Shown here: positions 17,173 through 26,090 of the stretch, piece after piece
Numbering within the stretch: the first letter of the stretch is position 1
Layout: every line of letters begins with the position of its first letter
From: JBBQUN01 sp963698395
Lineage (GTDB): Bacteria > Actinomycetota > Acidimicrobiia > Acidimicrobiales > SZUA-35
DNA: 64,000 nt
NCBI GenBank assembly: GCA_963698395.1
Contig: CAVOQQ010000008.1
Location: forward strand, 496,001-560,000
Direction: 5' to 3'
Notes under the pieces: generated by a model
What the model saw: only the letters and a program-made list of their open reading frames with translations
Told to the model about the DNA's origin: nothing
Databases searched by the model: none
Program-made: the position numbers and the translations under genes

Positions 17173-18123
17173 CCTTCGTTCATCGGGATCGACGTCGGCG
17201 GTACCAAGGTGCTCGGTGTGATCGCCGATCCGCACACCGGCGCCGTGCTCGACCGTGAGCGCCGGCCGACACCGAAGTCCGACCCCGAGCACCTGCCCCG
17301 AGTCATCATCGACGTCGTCGACGCACTGATCGAGCGCCACGGTGTGCCATCGGCCATCGGCGTCGGCGTCCCGGGCTTGGTCGACCGGGCCGGTGTCCTC
17401 CGCTACGGACCAAACGTGCGGGGCGTGCTCGGTCTCGACATCGCCCCCCGTTTGCGGTCGATGTTCCGGGTTCCGGTGATCGCCACCAACGACGCCAACA
17501 ACGCCGCTGTCGCCGAGCACCGGTGGGGCGCCGCCCGTGGCGCCAATCATGTCATCGTCATCACCCAGGGAACCGGCATCGGCGGAGCGATCATCGCCAA
17601 CGGTGCGGTGCTTCTCGGGGCAAACGGGTTCGCCGGTGAACCCGGCCACATGCTGGTCGAACGTGACGGCCACCGTTGTGCGTGTGGGCAACGGGGCTGT
17701 TGGGAGTCGGTGTCGTCGGGTGCCGGCCTCGTCAACTTGACCCGCGATCTGGTTGCCGAGGGTCGAGCCGGCGGCATCGTGGCCCTGGCCGGTGGCGTCG
17801 TCGAGCATCTACGAGGTGAACACGTTGCCGAGGCTCGGCGTTTGGGCGATCCCGATGCGGCCGAGGTGACCAAGCGCTTCGCCGACTGGGTCGCTCGAGG
17901 GTTGGCGAGCCTCATCAATCTGCTCGATCCCGAGCGGATCGTCCTCGGCGGTGGCCTCACCGAGATCAACGACCTGTTCCTCGATGACGTCGCGGCACGG
18001 GTCGACACGTATGTGCTCGGAAGCCGCTTCCGACCGACCGTGCCGATCGTCGGCGCCCAGCTCGGGCCGGAGGCCGGGGCCGTCGGTGCGGTTGCCAATG
18101 CCGCCGATCTGGTCGGCTACTGA
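17155..18123 (+). CDS. ROK-family sugar kinase (glucokinase-like)
   Basis: A 322-residue ROK kinase. The phosphate loop is FIGIDVGGTKVLGV (residues 8-21), the sugar-binding part has GVGVPGLVDRAG and NDANNAAVAEH, and the zinc site CACGQRGC lies near residue 178 with preceding EPGHM and following WESVSSG. These fit a glucokinase of the actinobacterial type using ATP or polyphosphate. Start: ATG 17155 in the second copy of a 22-bp duplication; the first copy gives a short out-of-frame decoy. Upstream, GTATCCT near 17111 may be a -10 for a nearly leaderless message. Followed after 108 bases by an aminotransferase. Confidence 0.9.
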   Translation: MSEPSAPSFIGIDVGGTKVLGVIADPHTGAVLDRERRPTPKSDPEHLPRVIIDVVDALIERHGVPSAIGVGVPGLVDRAGVLRYGPNVRGVLGLDIAPRLRSMFRVPVIATNDANNAAVAEHRWGAARGANHVIVITQGTGIGGAIIANGAVLLGANGFAGEPGHMLVERDGHRCACGQRGCWESVSSGAGLVNLTRDLVAEGRAGGIVALAGGVVEHLRGEHVAEARRLGDPDAAEVTKRFADWVARGLASLINLLDPERIVLGGGLTEINDLFLDDVAARVDTYVLGSRFRPTVPIVGAQLGPEAGAVGAVANAADLVGY

Positions 18124-18231
18124 TCGACGGCGAGTCATCCAGGCCGAAGCCAGGTTGTCGAAGACGGCGTCGAGGGCTTCGAGCCCGGCAACTCGACGCG
18201 GGCCGCGATGTCGGTCCGATAGCTTGCAACG

Positions 18232-19431
18232 ATGGAGTTTCGCCGGATCAATCACCTGCCGCCCTACGTGCTGGCCATCATCAACGATTTGAAGATGGAA
18301 GCCCGCCGAGGTGGGGTCGATGTCATCGACTTCGGTTTCGGGAATCCCGATCTGCCGTCGCCTGACGTGGCGGTCGACAAGTTGATCGAGGCGACACAGA
18401 ACACCCGCAATCACCGGTACTCGGCCAGCAAGGGCATCCCCAAGCTGCGCGAAGCGGCGGCCAACATGTACGAGCGGCGTTGGGGAGTCACACTCGACCC
18501 CACCACCGAGGTGCTGAACGTGATCGGGGCCAAGGAGGGTTTCACTCACCTCATGTGGGTGCTGCTGTCACCGGGCGATGCGGCGCTCGTTCCGGCGCCT
18601 TCGTATCCGATTCACATCTGGGGCCCGATCTTCGCCGGCGCCGCCATTCGTGAAGTGCCGCTGGCCGAGGGCGACGAGTTCATCGCCAATCTCGAGCGAG
18701 CGTGGGAGTACTCCTGGCCCAAGCCTCGCACCCTGGTGATCTCCTTCCCACACAACCCCACGGGCGTCTGTGTCGACCTTCCGTTCTTCGAGAAGGTCGT
18801 CGAGTTCGCCAAGCGGCGCAATCTCATCGTCGTTCACGACAACGCCTATGCCGACCTCGGGTTCGACGGGTACCGACCTCCGTCGATCCTGCAGGTCGAC
18901 GGAGCGAAGGACTGTTGCGTCGAGCTCTACTCGATGACCAAGAGCTACTCGATGGCCGGCTGGCGCGTGGCCTTCCTCGTCGGCAACGCCGAGGTGGTCG
19001 GTGCACTCGCCAAGCTCAAGAGCTATCTCGACTACGGCACCTTCCAGCCCATCCAGATCGCCGCCACCGTGACCCTCAACGAGGCCATCGATCACCCGGA
19101 TCACGTTCGCGAGATCTATCAGGCTCGGCGCGACGTCCTGTGCGACGGTCTCGATCGCATCGGATGGTCGGTCCCCAAACCCCGCGGCACCATGTTCGTG
19201 TGGGCACCGATTCCCGAGCCCTACAAGCACATGGGATCGGTCGAGTTCGCGTCGATGCTCGTACGCGAGGCCGGCGTCGCCACCTCGCCGGGTGAGGGCT
19301 TCGGTCCTGGCGGTGAGGGTTTCGTCCGCTTCGCCCTCATCGAGAATCAACAACGGACCCAACAGGCGCTGCGCAATCTCAAGCGGGTGCTCACCGACCT
19401 CGACGCCGCCGCGCCGCCGCCGTCGATCTGA
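18232..19431 (+). CDS. Class I/II PLP aminotransferase (AlaC/LL-DAP aminotransferase-like)
   Basis: A 399-residue fold-type I aminotransferase. Visible: RINHLPPYVLAIINDLK and DFGFGNPDLPSPD at the N-terminus, NVIGAKEGFTHLMWVLLSPG, the PLP-ring binding FPHNPTGVCVD, DNAYADLGFDGYRPPS, the Schiff-base Lys in SMTKSYSMAGWR and VRFALIEN with the substrate carboxylate Arg near the end. This set matches alanine-producing AlaC and LL-diaminopimelate/DapC-like proteins; sequence alone does not separate them. GATAGCTT at about 18221 lies just upstream of ATG 18232, suggesting a leaderless transcript. Confidence 0.9.
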   Translation: MEFRRINHLPPYVLAIINDLKMEARRGGVDVIDFGFGNPDLPSPDVAVDKLIEATQNTRNHRYSASKGIPKLREAAANMYERRWGVTLDPTTEVLNVIGAKEGFTHLMWVLLSPGDAALVPAPSYPIHIWGPIFAGAAIREVPLAEGDEFIANLERAWEYSWPKPRTLVISFPHNPTGVCVDLPFFEKVVEFAKRRNLIVVHDNAYADLGFDGYRPPSILQVDGAKDCCVELYSMTKSYSMAGWRVAFLVGNAEVVGALAKLKSYLDYGTFQPIQIAATVTLNEAIDHPDHVREIYQARRDVLCDGLDRIGWSVPKPRGTMFVWAPIPEPYKHMGSVEFASMLVREAGVATSPGEGFGPGGEGFVRFALIENQQRTQQALRNLKRVLTDLDAAAPPPSI

Positions 19432-19465
19432 ACCGGGCCCTGCCCGGCAGCGACGGTCCCGGCGG

Positions 19466-20101
19466 TCAGCGGTTCGAGTCGTCGGCGACGCCGGCCACGC
19501 CGAAGAGGCACATCCGCACCGCCGCTTCGACGACGGCTTCGTCGAGGTGGTCGGCGTCGATCAGGAATTGGCGTCCGAGTTCGTCGGTGACGCCACGAAT
19601 GGCGGTGGCCATGACGGTGACGTCGCCATCGGGGATCAGGCCCTGTTCGATTGCCGCCGAAAGGTGTCGTGCGGTGTCGGCGATCGTGACCTCTCGCCCG
19701 CGCCGCAGCGCAACGGCGAAGGTCTCTTCGGTCCAGGCGAACATGATGAGTCGGACGATGTCGGCGTTTTCGTAGATCCAGCTGAGTGAGCTGCGAATGC
19801 CGTTCTCGAGCCGCTGCAGCGGATCGCCGGTCTCGACGATGGCTGACTGCTGGGTGCGGCGCAGGTCGTACAGCGCGTCGCGCAAGATCTCGAGCAGCAG
19901 CTCGTCCTTCGAGGGGAAGTACCAGTAGAACACGCCCTTGCCGACCCCGACACCGTCGACGATGTCGGCGACCGAAGTGGGATGGAAACCGTTGGCAGCG
20001 AACTGCTCGGTCGCGTACGCGAGCAGTTTGTCGCGGCGGTCTTTGCCCCGAGGCGTCAACCGACGGCGTGGCGTCGTAGCGGCATCGACAGTGGGAGGCA
20101 T
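19466..20101 (-). CDS. TetR-family transcriptional regulator
   Basis: A 211-residue regulator: a typical TetR DNA-binding domain (RDKLLAYATEQFAANGFHPTSVADIV then GVGVGKGVFYWYFPSKDELLLE, residues about 18-70) and a helical ligand domain. ATG 20101 is chosen because a perfect inverted repeat just upstream (20123-20140) would lie inside the coding region if a longer start were used. That repeat, a -35-like TTGACC and a TTAGTC 17 bases later on the minus strand suggest autoregulation. A near-identical site precedes the acyl-CoA dehydrogenase at 38551, so a fatty-acid or acyl-CoA ligand is suspected. Confidence 0.9.
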   Translation of the reverse strand: MPPTVDAATTPRRRLTPRGKDRRDKLLAYATEQFAANGFHPTSVADIVDGVGVGKGVFYWYFPSKDELLLEILRDALYDLRRTQQSAIVETGDPLQRLENGIRSSLSWIYENADIVRLIMFAWTEETFAVALRRGREVTIADTARHLSAAIEQGLIPDGDVTVMATAIRGVTDELGRQFLIDADHLDEAVVEAAVRMCLFGVAGVADDSNR

Positions 20102-20122
20102 GGCTCGCAAGACTAAGAAAAA

Positions 20123-20140
20123 CTTGACCGCCTGGTCAAG
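20123..20140. promoter_or_regulatory. TetR operator (perfect 7-4-7 inverted repeat)
   Basis: CTTGACC, four-base spacer GCCT, GGTCAAG: a perfect dyad, 22 bases upstream of the regulator ATG and upstream of the divergent ACT-glyoxalase gene. On the minus strand it contains TTGACC, usable as a -35 with TTAGTC 17 bases on, so binding would block this promoter. The other side of the divergent region (20141-20334) shows no further dyad. Confidence 0.8.
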
Positions 20141-20334
20141 ATCGCTCGGCGGGTGCGACGGCACACCGTGATCGACCGGCCGGCCGAGGCGCCCCGATGC
20201 ACGAGCAGCCGACGACGCTCGTGAGCGGTCGTGCGCGGGCAGACAAGAGTCGTAAGAAGGTCATCAGACGGGTGTAACGAGGACACCACACCCACGTGCG
20301 CAACGAGCGCGTCATGGGGCTCTACAGTCGAAGG

Positions 20335-20964
20335 ATGTCTGCGTATCTGTTCCGCTGCCGAATGAGTGATCGCCCGGGGGCGCTCGGGCAAGTTGCCTCT
20401 CGTATGGGGGCTCTGCGCGCCGACATCGTGTCTGTTGCGGTGCACCGTCACGCCGACGGCATCGTCGTCGACGAGTTCTTGCTGATGCTGCCGCCCGAGC
20501 CTCACGGGCTCGAAGAGATGCTGGTGAGCGAGATCGAGCAGGTCGACGGGGTCACGGTGGAGAGCCACCGACCCGTCGATGACGGCCGGATCACTCTGAC
20601 GTTGACCAACGTCGTCTGGTTCGAACTCCTCACCGAGGATTGTGATGCCGCCGCAGCGTTCTACGCCGAGGCCTTGGGCTGGCGAACCGAACCCATGGCC
20701 CCCTTCGGCGACGACGTCTACCACGTGGTGTTCCCCAACAACGGCCTCACGCCGGCCGGTGGGTTGGTCTACAGCGAGAGGGCCGTTCGGGGCACCGAGG
20801 CGTCGGGCGCCGTCGTCTATGTCGAGACACCAGACCTCGCCACGGCGCTGGCGTCGTTCGAGGCGGCGGGCGGATCGGTGCGTGCGATCACGAACGACGA
20901 TCCGCACAGTTCGGCCGTCGTTGCCGATCCGTGGGGCAACCGACTCGGCCTCTGGCAGACCTGA
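20335..20964 (+). CDS. ACT domain fused to a glyoxalase/VOC domain
   Basis: A 209-residue two-domain protein. Residues 1-75: an ACT fold (YLFRCRMSDRPGALGQVASR, then IVSVAVHRHADGIVVDEFLL), normally a small-ligand, amino-acid-binding regulatory module. Residues about 90-205: VOC fold (VVWFELLTEDCDAAAAFYAE, GWRTEPMAPFGDDVYHVVF, VVADPWGNRLGLWQ). The pairing is uncommon in my knowledge. ATG 20335 gives a clean ACT start; ATG 20314 or 20296 would add a poorly conserved extension. A TACAGT about ten bases before suggests leaderless expression. Metal residues of the VOC domain are not complete, so enzymic activity is uncertain. Confidence 0.8.
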   Translation: MSAYLFRCRMSDRPGALGQVASRMGALRADIVSVAVHRHADGIVVDEFLLMLPPEPHGLEEMLVSEIEQVDGVTVESHRPVDDGRITLTLTNVVWFELLTEDCDAAAAFYAEALGWRTEPMAPFGDDVYHVVFPNNGLTPAGGLVYSERAVRGTEASGAVVYVETPDLATALASFEAAGGSVRAITNDDPHSSAVVADPWGNRLGLWQT

Positions 20965-20987
20965 GACCGCGGGTGCCGACCGATGAC

Positions 20988-22469
20988 TCAGTCGTGCTCC
21001 GCCCAGCCCTTGGCGTGATCGACCGCCTGGAGCCATCGCGCATGCAAACGGTCGGCCACCGCACGGTCGAGATTCGGCTCGGCAGAACGGTCGACACCCC
21101 AGGCGGCGATGACGTCGTCGAGCGATGACCACACGCCTTCGGCCAGTCCGGCGAGGTAGGCGGCGCCCAGCGCCGTGGTCTCCTGCGAGATCGGACGGGT
21201 CACCGTGATCCCGAGCTGGTCGGCTTGGATGTCGAGCAGGAGGTCCATGACCGAGGCGCCACCGTCGACTCGGAGCTCGGCCGGCGGGCGTCCGGAGGCT
21301 GCCCCCATCGCGTCGAGCACATCTCGCACCTGGTATGCCATCGATTCGACCACCGCTCGTGCCAACTCGGCCCGACCCGTTCCGCGGGTGATCCCGACGA
21401 TGGCGCCCCGTGCGTAGGGATCCCACCACGGGCTGCCGAGACCGGCGAACGCCGGAACGACATAGACGTCGCCGGTATCGGAAACCGACGCGGCGAGTGG
21501 CCCGATCTCGGCTGCTTCGTCGATGAGCCCGAGTCCGTCGCGGAGCCACTGGATCGCTGCACCGGTGACGAAGATCGATCCCTCGTAGGCGTAGGTCGCT
21601 GCTTGATCGGGACCGAGTGTCCAGGCCACCGTGGTGAGGAGACCGTCGACGGGCTCGGGGCATTCGTTGCCGACGTTCATGAGCAGGAAGCTGCCGGTGC
21701 CGTAGGTGTTCTTCGCCATCCCGGGCTCGAAACAGGCCTGACCGAACAGGGCGGCCTGCTGATCTCCGGCAACGCCGCTGATCGGAATGCCGGCCCCCAG
21801 CTTGGTCGAGTCGGCGGTGACACCGAAGCGTCCGCTGGTGGGGCGGATCTCGGGCAGTGCCGATTTCGGCACGCCGAACAGATCGCAGAGCTCGTCCGAC
21901 CATTCGAGCGCTCGGATGTCGAACAGCATGGTTCGGGCGGCGTTCGACGGCTCGGTGGCGAAGACCTCGCCGTTGGTGAGCTTCCACATCAACCAGGTGT
22001 CGATCGTGCCGAGCGCGAGGTGTTCGTCGGCGGCAACACCGCCCTCGGTCAACAGCCACTCCATCTTCGAAGCCGAGAAATAGGGATCGAGCACGAGTCC
22101 GGTGGCGTGGCGGACGAGCGGGAGGTGTCCGGAGGCCTCGAGCTGGCGGCAGCGGTCGGCGGTACGCCGATCTTGCCAGACGATGGCCCGGTGACGTGGT
22201 TCGCCGGTACGCCGATCCCAGGCGACGACGGTCTCGCGCTGGTTCGTGATGCCGATGGTCGAGACCGGTTCGGTGATGGCGTCGGCCAAATCGTCGATAC
22301 ACGCCGCCATCGCCTGCCAGATCTCCGCGGCGTCGTGCTCGACCCACCCTGGTCGAGGAAAGTGCTGGGCGAACTCTCGGTAGCGGAGTTCGACGATATC
22401 CCCAGCGTGGTTGACGGCCATCGCTCGGACCCCGGTCGTTCCGGCGTCGAGTGAGATTACGAGTGACAT
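20988..22469 (-). CDS. glpK: Glycerol kinase
   Basis: A 493-residue FGGY carbohydrate kinase phosphorylating glycerol to sn-glycerol 3-phosphate. Matches: ISLDAGTTGVRAMAV, the glycerol-binding TNQRETVVAWDRRTGEP and AIVWQDRRTADRC, and the FGGY signatures GVAGDQQAALFGQACFEPG and ELRVDGGASVMDLL. Length is that of full GlpK. Start ATG 22469 has AAAGG seven bases upstream. No glpF or glpD nearby; divergent from pfkA, which would use the product branch of glycolysis. The Thr/Arg contacts are present so function is expected. Confidence 0.95.
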   Translation of the reverse strand: MSLVISLDAGTTGVRAMAVNHAGDIVELRYREFAQHFPRPGWVEHDAAEIWQAMAACIDDLADAITEPVSTIGITNQRETVVAWDRRTGEPRHRAIVWQDRRTADRCRQLEASGHLPLVRHATGLVLDPYFSASKMEWLLTEGGVAADEHLALGTIDTWLMWKLTNGEVFATEPSNAARTMLFDIRALEWSDELCDLFGVPKSALPEIRPTSGRFGVTADSTKLGAGIPISGVAGDQQAALFGQACFEPGMAKNTYGTGSFLLMNVGNECPEPVDGLLTTVAWTLGPDQAATYAYEGSIFVTGAAIQWLRDGLGLIDEAAEIGPLAASVSDTGDVYVVPAFAGLGSPWWDPYARGAIVGITRGTGRAELARAVVESMAYQVRDVLDAMGAASGRPPAELRVDGGASVMDLLLDIQADQLGITVTRPISQETTALGAAYLAGLAEGVWSSLDDVIAAWGVDRSAEPNLDRAVADRLHARWLQAVDHAKGWAEHD

Positions 22470-22620
22470 CGCAGACCTTTCGGGTCAAAGAGACGGGCCC
22501 AGTCTGCCATTCCCATAAGCTGTCCGCGGACTCGATCCACCGCCCAACGACAGCGTGGTCATGCAGGGCAGGCCTACACCTGATTCACGACCATCTGAAC
22601 ATCTGCGGAGGTAGACAACT

Positions 22621-23649
22621 ATGCGAGTCGGCATCCTGACCGGCGGGGGAGACTGCCCCGGACTCAATGCGGTGATCCGCGCTGTCGTGCGCAAGGGCGA
22701 GCAGGTCTACGGCGATGAGCTGATCGGATTCCACGACGGGTACCGAGGCGTGATGGACCGCGACTACGAGATGCTCGACGTCGATGCGCTCCGTGGCACC
22801 CTGCCTCGCGGGGGCACGATCCTCGGCACCAGTCGGGTGAACCCGTTCAACAGCCCCGATGGTGTCGAACGCATCCTGAGCTGTATCGACGAGCTGGAGA
22901 TCGATGCGCTGGTCGCCATCGGCGGCGAGGGCACGCTGTCGTGCTCGAACGAGTTCTCCAAGCTCGGCGTCCCCATCGTCGGGGTCCCCAAGACCATCGA
23001 CAACGACATCGATGTCACCGAGCGCACGTTCGGCTTCGACACCGCCGTCTCGATCGCCACCGAGGCCATCGATCGGCTCCACACCACGGCCGAGAGTCAC
23101 AACCGGGTGATGGTCGTCGAGGTGATGGGGCGCCACGTCGGCCACATCGCCACCTGGGCGGGTCTTGCCGGGGGAGCGACCCTCACGCTCATTCCCGAGG
23201 AACCGTTCGACATCGTCGAGGTGTGTGCGTCCCTCGATCGTCGCCACCGCAATGGCCGCTACGCCTCGATCGTCGTGGTCGCCGAGGGAGCGAAGCCGGT
23301 ACCCGGCACCTTCGACGTCCCCGAAGACGAGTTCGACGAGTTCGGGCACATCCGGCTCGGTGGTATCGCCAATCGGGTCGCGGTCGAGATCGAGAAGCGC
23401 ACCGGATTCGAGACCCGGGTCACCATCCTCGGTCACGTCCAGCGCGGCGGGTCACCAACCGCCATGGACCGAGTGCTTTCGAGCCGGTTCGGCATTGCCG
23501 CCATCGAAGCGGTGCACGACGGTGCATTCGGACAGATGGTCGCCATCCAGGCCGACACCATCGTGCGTGTCCCACTGGCCGAGGCCATTCGCGACCTCAA
23601 GCCGGTGAGCGCCCAGATGTGGGCAACGGCCAAGGAGTTTTTCGCGTAG
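22621..23649 (+). CDS. pfkA: 6-phosphofructokinase, phosphoryl donor ambiguous
   Basis: A 342-residue PfkA-type enzyme: LTGGGDCPGLNAVIRA, GGEGT at residues 101-105, VPKTIDND at 122-129, EVMGRHVGHIATWAGLAGG and HVQRGGSPTAMDRVL. The donor-specificity pair is Gly104/Lys124 (in E. coli numbering, which coincides here). ATP enzymes have Gly/Gly and pyrophosphate enzymes Asp/Lys, so this is the mixed Gly/Lys type seen in actinobacteria, which use ATP or PPi. Start ATG 22621 with GGAGG ten bases before. Divergent from glpK. Confidence 0.93.
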   Translation: MRVGILTGGGDCPGLNAVIRAVVRKGEQVYGDELIGFHDGYRGVMDRDYEMLDVDALRGTLPRGGTILGTSRVNPFNSPDGVERILSCIDELEIDALVAIGGEGTLSCSNEFSKLGVPIVGVPKTIDNDIDVTERTFGFDTAVSIATEAIDRLHTTAESHNRVMVVEVMGRHVGHIATWAGLAGGATLTLIPEEPFDIVEVCASLDRRHRNGRYASIVVVAEGAKPVPGTFDVPEDEFDEFGHIRLGGIANRVAVEIEKRTGFETRVTILGHVQRGGSPTAMDRVLSSRFGIAAIEAVHDGAFGQMVAIQADTIVRVPLAEAIRDLKPVSAQMWATAKEFFA

Positions 23650-23650
23650 C

Positions 23651-23690
23651 GCGCCGCCGCAACTCGCCGCAACTCGCCGCAGCGCCGACA
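23651..23690 (+). repeat. 10-bp tandem repeat after pfkA
   Basis: AACTCGCCGC at 23661-23670 and 23671-23680 with GCGCCGCCGC before and AGCGCCGACA after. It occupies the gap between two convergent genes. Likely replication slippage; not an obvious terminator. Confidence 0.7.
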
Positions 23691-23693
23691 GCC

Positions 23694-24356
23694 TCAGCCC
23701 ACGGTGGTGGTCGTCGTCTCCTCGCCCTCAGGGAGGGGGTTGGCGGTCATGCAGTCGTCGAAGTTCTCTCGACGGGCCGGCCCTTCGATCGACTCGGAGT
23801 TCGCGCCGACGAGGCCGATCGGATCCGGCTGGAGATCGCGGACGATCACGCCGTCGATGTTCTCGAACTCGGTCAGCGTGCACACCAGCTCGGCGGCGGC
23901 GTTGGCCTTGTTGGGAAGCTCTCGAAACCCGTTTCCCGACACCGTCACGGTGACGATCCCGCCGTCGGGCTCTCCGACGACGGGCGCCAGTTCTTCATCT
24001 CGCAAGCCGGTGTTGGGACCGAAGATGAGACTCTCGGTCTCGGCCACCTCCTGCTCGGTCGGACCAGCGATGAGCTGTTCGATGGCCTCTTGCGGCGTCG
24101 GTGCGGTGGTCCGCTGGCGAACCTTGCGGATCAGTCGCCCACCCTGATCGCTGTCGTGCCAGTACAGGGCGAGTTCGAACGGGGCGTCGAGCTCGACCTC
24201 ATCCGGCGTCGCCGAGGTCGTCGAGGTCACGGCCAGCAAGTCGGCGGGAAGTTCCTCCAGGACCTGGGCCTGGTCTTGTTCGGGCAGGCCACAGGCGGCC
24301 GCGAGCAGAAGCCCACCGATGAGGACGATGGCCAGGCGCGATTTCGTCGATCTCAC
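23694..24356 (-). CDS. Short LpqB-like lipoprotein with a GerMN domain
   Basis: A 220-residue lipoprotein: signal LAIVLIGGLLLAAACG with the modified Cys22, then a GerMN (spore germination M/N) type domain (LALYWHDSDQGGRL, APTPQEAIEQLIAGPT, VTVTVSGNGFRELPNKANAA) and an acidic Thr-rich tail. The upstream genes are mtrA- and mtrB-like and the third gene in that system is lpqB, an accessory lipoprotein of the MtrB sensor. Full LpqB is nearly three times longer with a beta-propeller domain, absent here. GTG 24356 overlaps the kinase stop (GTGA), so translation is coupled. Confidence 0.8.
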   Translation of the reverse strand: MRSTKSRLAIVLIGGLLLAAACGLPEQDQAQVLEELPADLLAVTSTTSATPDEVELDAPFELALYWHDSDQGGRLIRKVRQRTTAPTPQEAIEQLIAGPTEQEVAETESLIFGPNTGLRDEELAPVVGEPDGGIVTVTVSGNGFRELPNKANAAAELVCTLTEFENIDGVIVRDLQPDPIGLVGANSESIEGPARRENFDDCMTANPLPEGEETTTTTVG

Positions 24357-26071
24357 GTTGCCATCTCCTCGTCGCCCATGTCGGTGTCGTCGATCGGCAT
24401 GTCGATGACGAACCGGGCGCCCGGTCTGCCGTCGGGTCGGTCACCGACCCACACGGTGCCGTCGTGCATGCGGACGTGCTCCTTGACCAACGACAGCCCG
24501 AGTCCGACGCCCTTGGCGATGTCGCGGCGTCCGGCGTCGGCGCCGGCTCGAGTGAAGCGGTCGAAGATGCGAACGCGATCGGCGGGGCGGACGCCGGGCC
24601 CTTCGTCGTCGACGTAGATCTCGACTCGGTCGCCATGCCGAGCGAACGAGATGGCGGTGGCGCCGCCTGCGTACTTGTTGGCGTTGTCGATCAGGTTGGT
24701 GATGGCTTGGGCCATCCGCCGCTTGTCGACGTCGATCAAGAGATCGGCGTCGCCGTCCGAGCAGCTCACGTCGATGCCGGCGGCCCGAGACTGAGCGATG
24801 ACGAACTGCAGGAACTCTCGAACGTAAACCGGGGATCGATCGAGTTCGACGGCACCGACGTCCATGCGAGAGATCTCGAGCAGGTCCTCGACCAGGCGCC
24901 GGAACCGTCGGAGGTCTTTGCTGAGGAGGTCGACCGCCTGCTGGGCGGAGGCCGGCAGGTCGGCCCGCCGTCCCTCGAGCACGCCCACCGAGGCCGTCAG
25001 CGTCATGAGTGGCGAGCGCAGCTCATGGCTTACGTCGGAGGCGAACTGCTCGTCTCGCTCGATGCGGATCTGGAGCGCCTCGACCATGTGGTTGAACGAC
25101 GAGGTCAGCTTGGAGAGATCGGGGTCGATCTGGTCGTCGAGTCGGGTGTCGAAGTCGCCGCCGGAGATGGCCTGGGCGGCCGCAGAGACCCGATTGAGCG
25201 GTTGCACGGCTCGATACGCCGAGTAGTAGCCGAGCGCCGCGCCACCGAGGCTGGCCGCGAGGGCGACGCCGAACAGGATGTTGCGCAGCGAGTTGAGCGT
25301 CCCCTGGAGGTCGCCGAGCGGGACCAGTTCGTAGTAGTCGGCCGAGTACTCCGGCACCCGAATGCCGAGAGCCAGCTGCGGCTCACCGGTCGTGCTGTTG
25401 AATCGGCGGTGGCTGAGGAAGCCCGCTTCGACGAGCGACCGCACGTCGTCCGGTATGGCGGTCGGCTGGAGGCCGCTCAGCGAAAACGGACGAGCTGCCA
25501 GATCAGTGGACTCCGTCGCAGGCAGCACGAGGAGCGAAGCGGCGCCATTCGGTCGCAGCAGGCCGTTCAGGATCACACTGATCGGATCCTGCGGGGTGGG
25601 CGGAACATCGATGACGGCGTTCTCGCCCAGGGGTGTGGAGGGCGACCCGACGTTCTCCCCGAGAACGTTGGTGGCGGGCAGCAGGTTCGGCAACGTCGGT
25701 GGTGGTGCGGGTTCCCGGTCGACGCGGGGGATGTTCGACGGAAGCGACGAGGGGATCGTCTGGAAGACCCGAGTGGTGGTCGTCGGCACCGTGGTCGGGG
25801 GTGTGGTGGTCACCGGCGTCGTCACCGGTTCCTCGATGTCTTGTACGACGCCTTCCCGGTCGTCGGGGATCTCGGCCACCTGGAGTCCGCGGCGCAGGTC
25901 TCGGATGTTGCGGATGAACTGAGACTCCGCGGTTCGTTGGGTCTCGCTCAGGAGCCGACGCTGGGTGAGCACGAAGCTCGACGCCGCCACGGTCGACGAC
26001 AGCAAGAGCGCGCCCAGCGCGTAGATGAGGGTGACTCGAGCCCGAAGTCCGAGCCGTCGCCGGCTGATCAT
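24353..26071 (-). CDS. mtrB: MtrB-like sensor histidine kinase
   Basis: A 572-residue sensor from ATG 26071, 19 bases after the regulator stop (TTG 26113 would overlap it). TM1 at about 10-32, an external domain of about 230 residues with a Thr/Pro-rich linker (TTPVTTTPPTTVPTTTT), TM2 near 265-290, HAMP, then the phosphoacceptor FASDVSHELRSPLMTL with His349, N-box ITNLIDNANKY, and G1/G2 boxes YVDDEGPGVRPAD and GVGLGLSLVKEH. Fits the MtrB kinase that with MtrA controls cell-envelope and division genes. The dcw cluster in this window could be a target by analogy. Confidence 0.88.
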   Translation of the reverse strand: MISRRRLGLRARVTLIYALGALLLSSTVAASSFVLTQRRLLSETQRTAESQFIRNIRDLRRGLQVAEIPDDREGVVQDIEEPVTTPVTTTPPTTVPTTTTRVFQTIPSSLPSNIPRVDREPAPPPTLPNLLPATNVLGENVGSPSTPLGENAVIDVPPTPQDPISVILNGLLRPNGAASLLVLPATESTDLAARPFSLSGLQPTAIPDDVRSLVEAGFLSHRRFNSTTGEPQLALGIRVPEYSADYYELVPLGDLQGTLNSLRNILFGVALAASLGGAALGYYSAYRAVQPLNRVSAAAQAISGGDFDTRLDDQIDPDLSKLTSSFNHMVEALQIRIERDEQFASDVSHELRSPLMTLTASVGVLEGRRADLPASAQQAVDLLSKDLRRFRRLVEDLLEISRMDVGAVELDRSPVYVREFLQFVIAQSRAAGIDVSCSDGDADLLIDVDKRRMAQAITNLIDNANKYAGGATAISFARHGDRVEIYVDDEGPGVRPADRVRIFDRFTRAGADAGRRDIAKGVGLGLSLVKEHVRMHDGTVWVGDRPDGRPGARFVIDMPIDDTDMGDEEMAT

Positions 26072-26090
26072 GGTGTCGCTTCGACCACCA

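Noticed and set aside
20113..22488. A 791-codon open frame antisense to glpK, and similar long antisense frames at 41544-43796 and 12423-14063
   Set aside because: Long antisense frames are normal in GC-rich coding DNA with strong third-position bias. Translations are Arg/Pro/His-rich and show no family motifs, while the opposite strand encodes clear enzymes.
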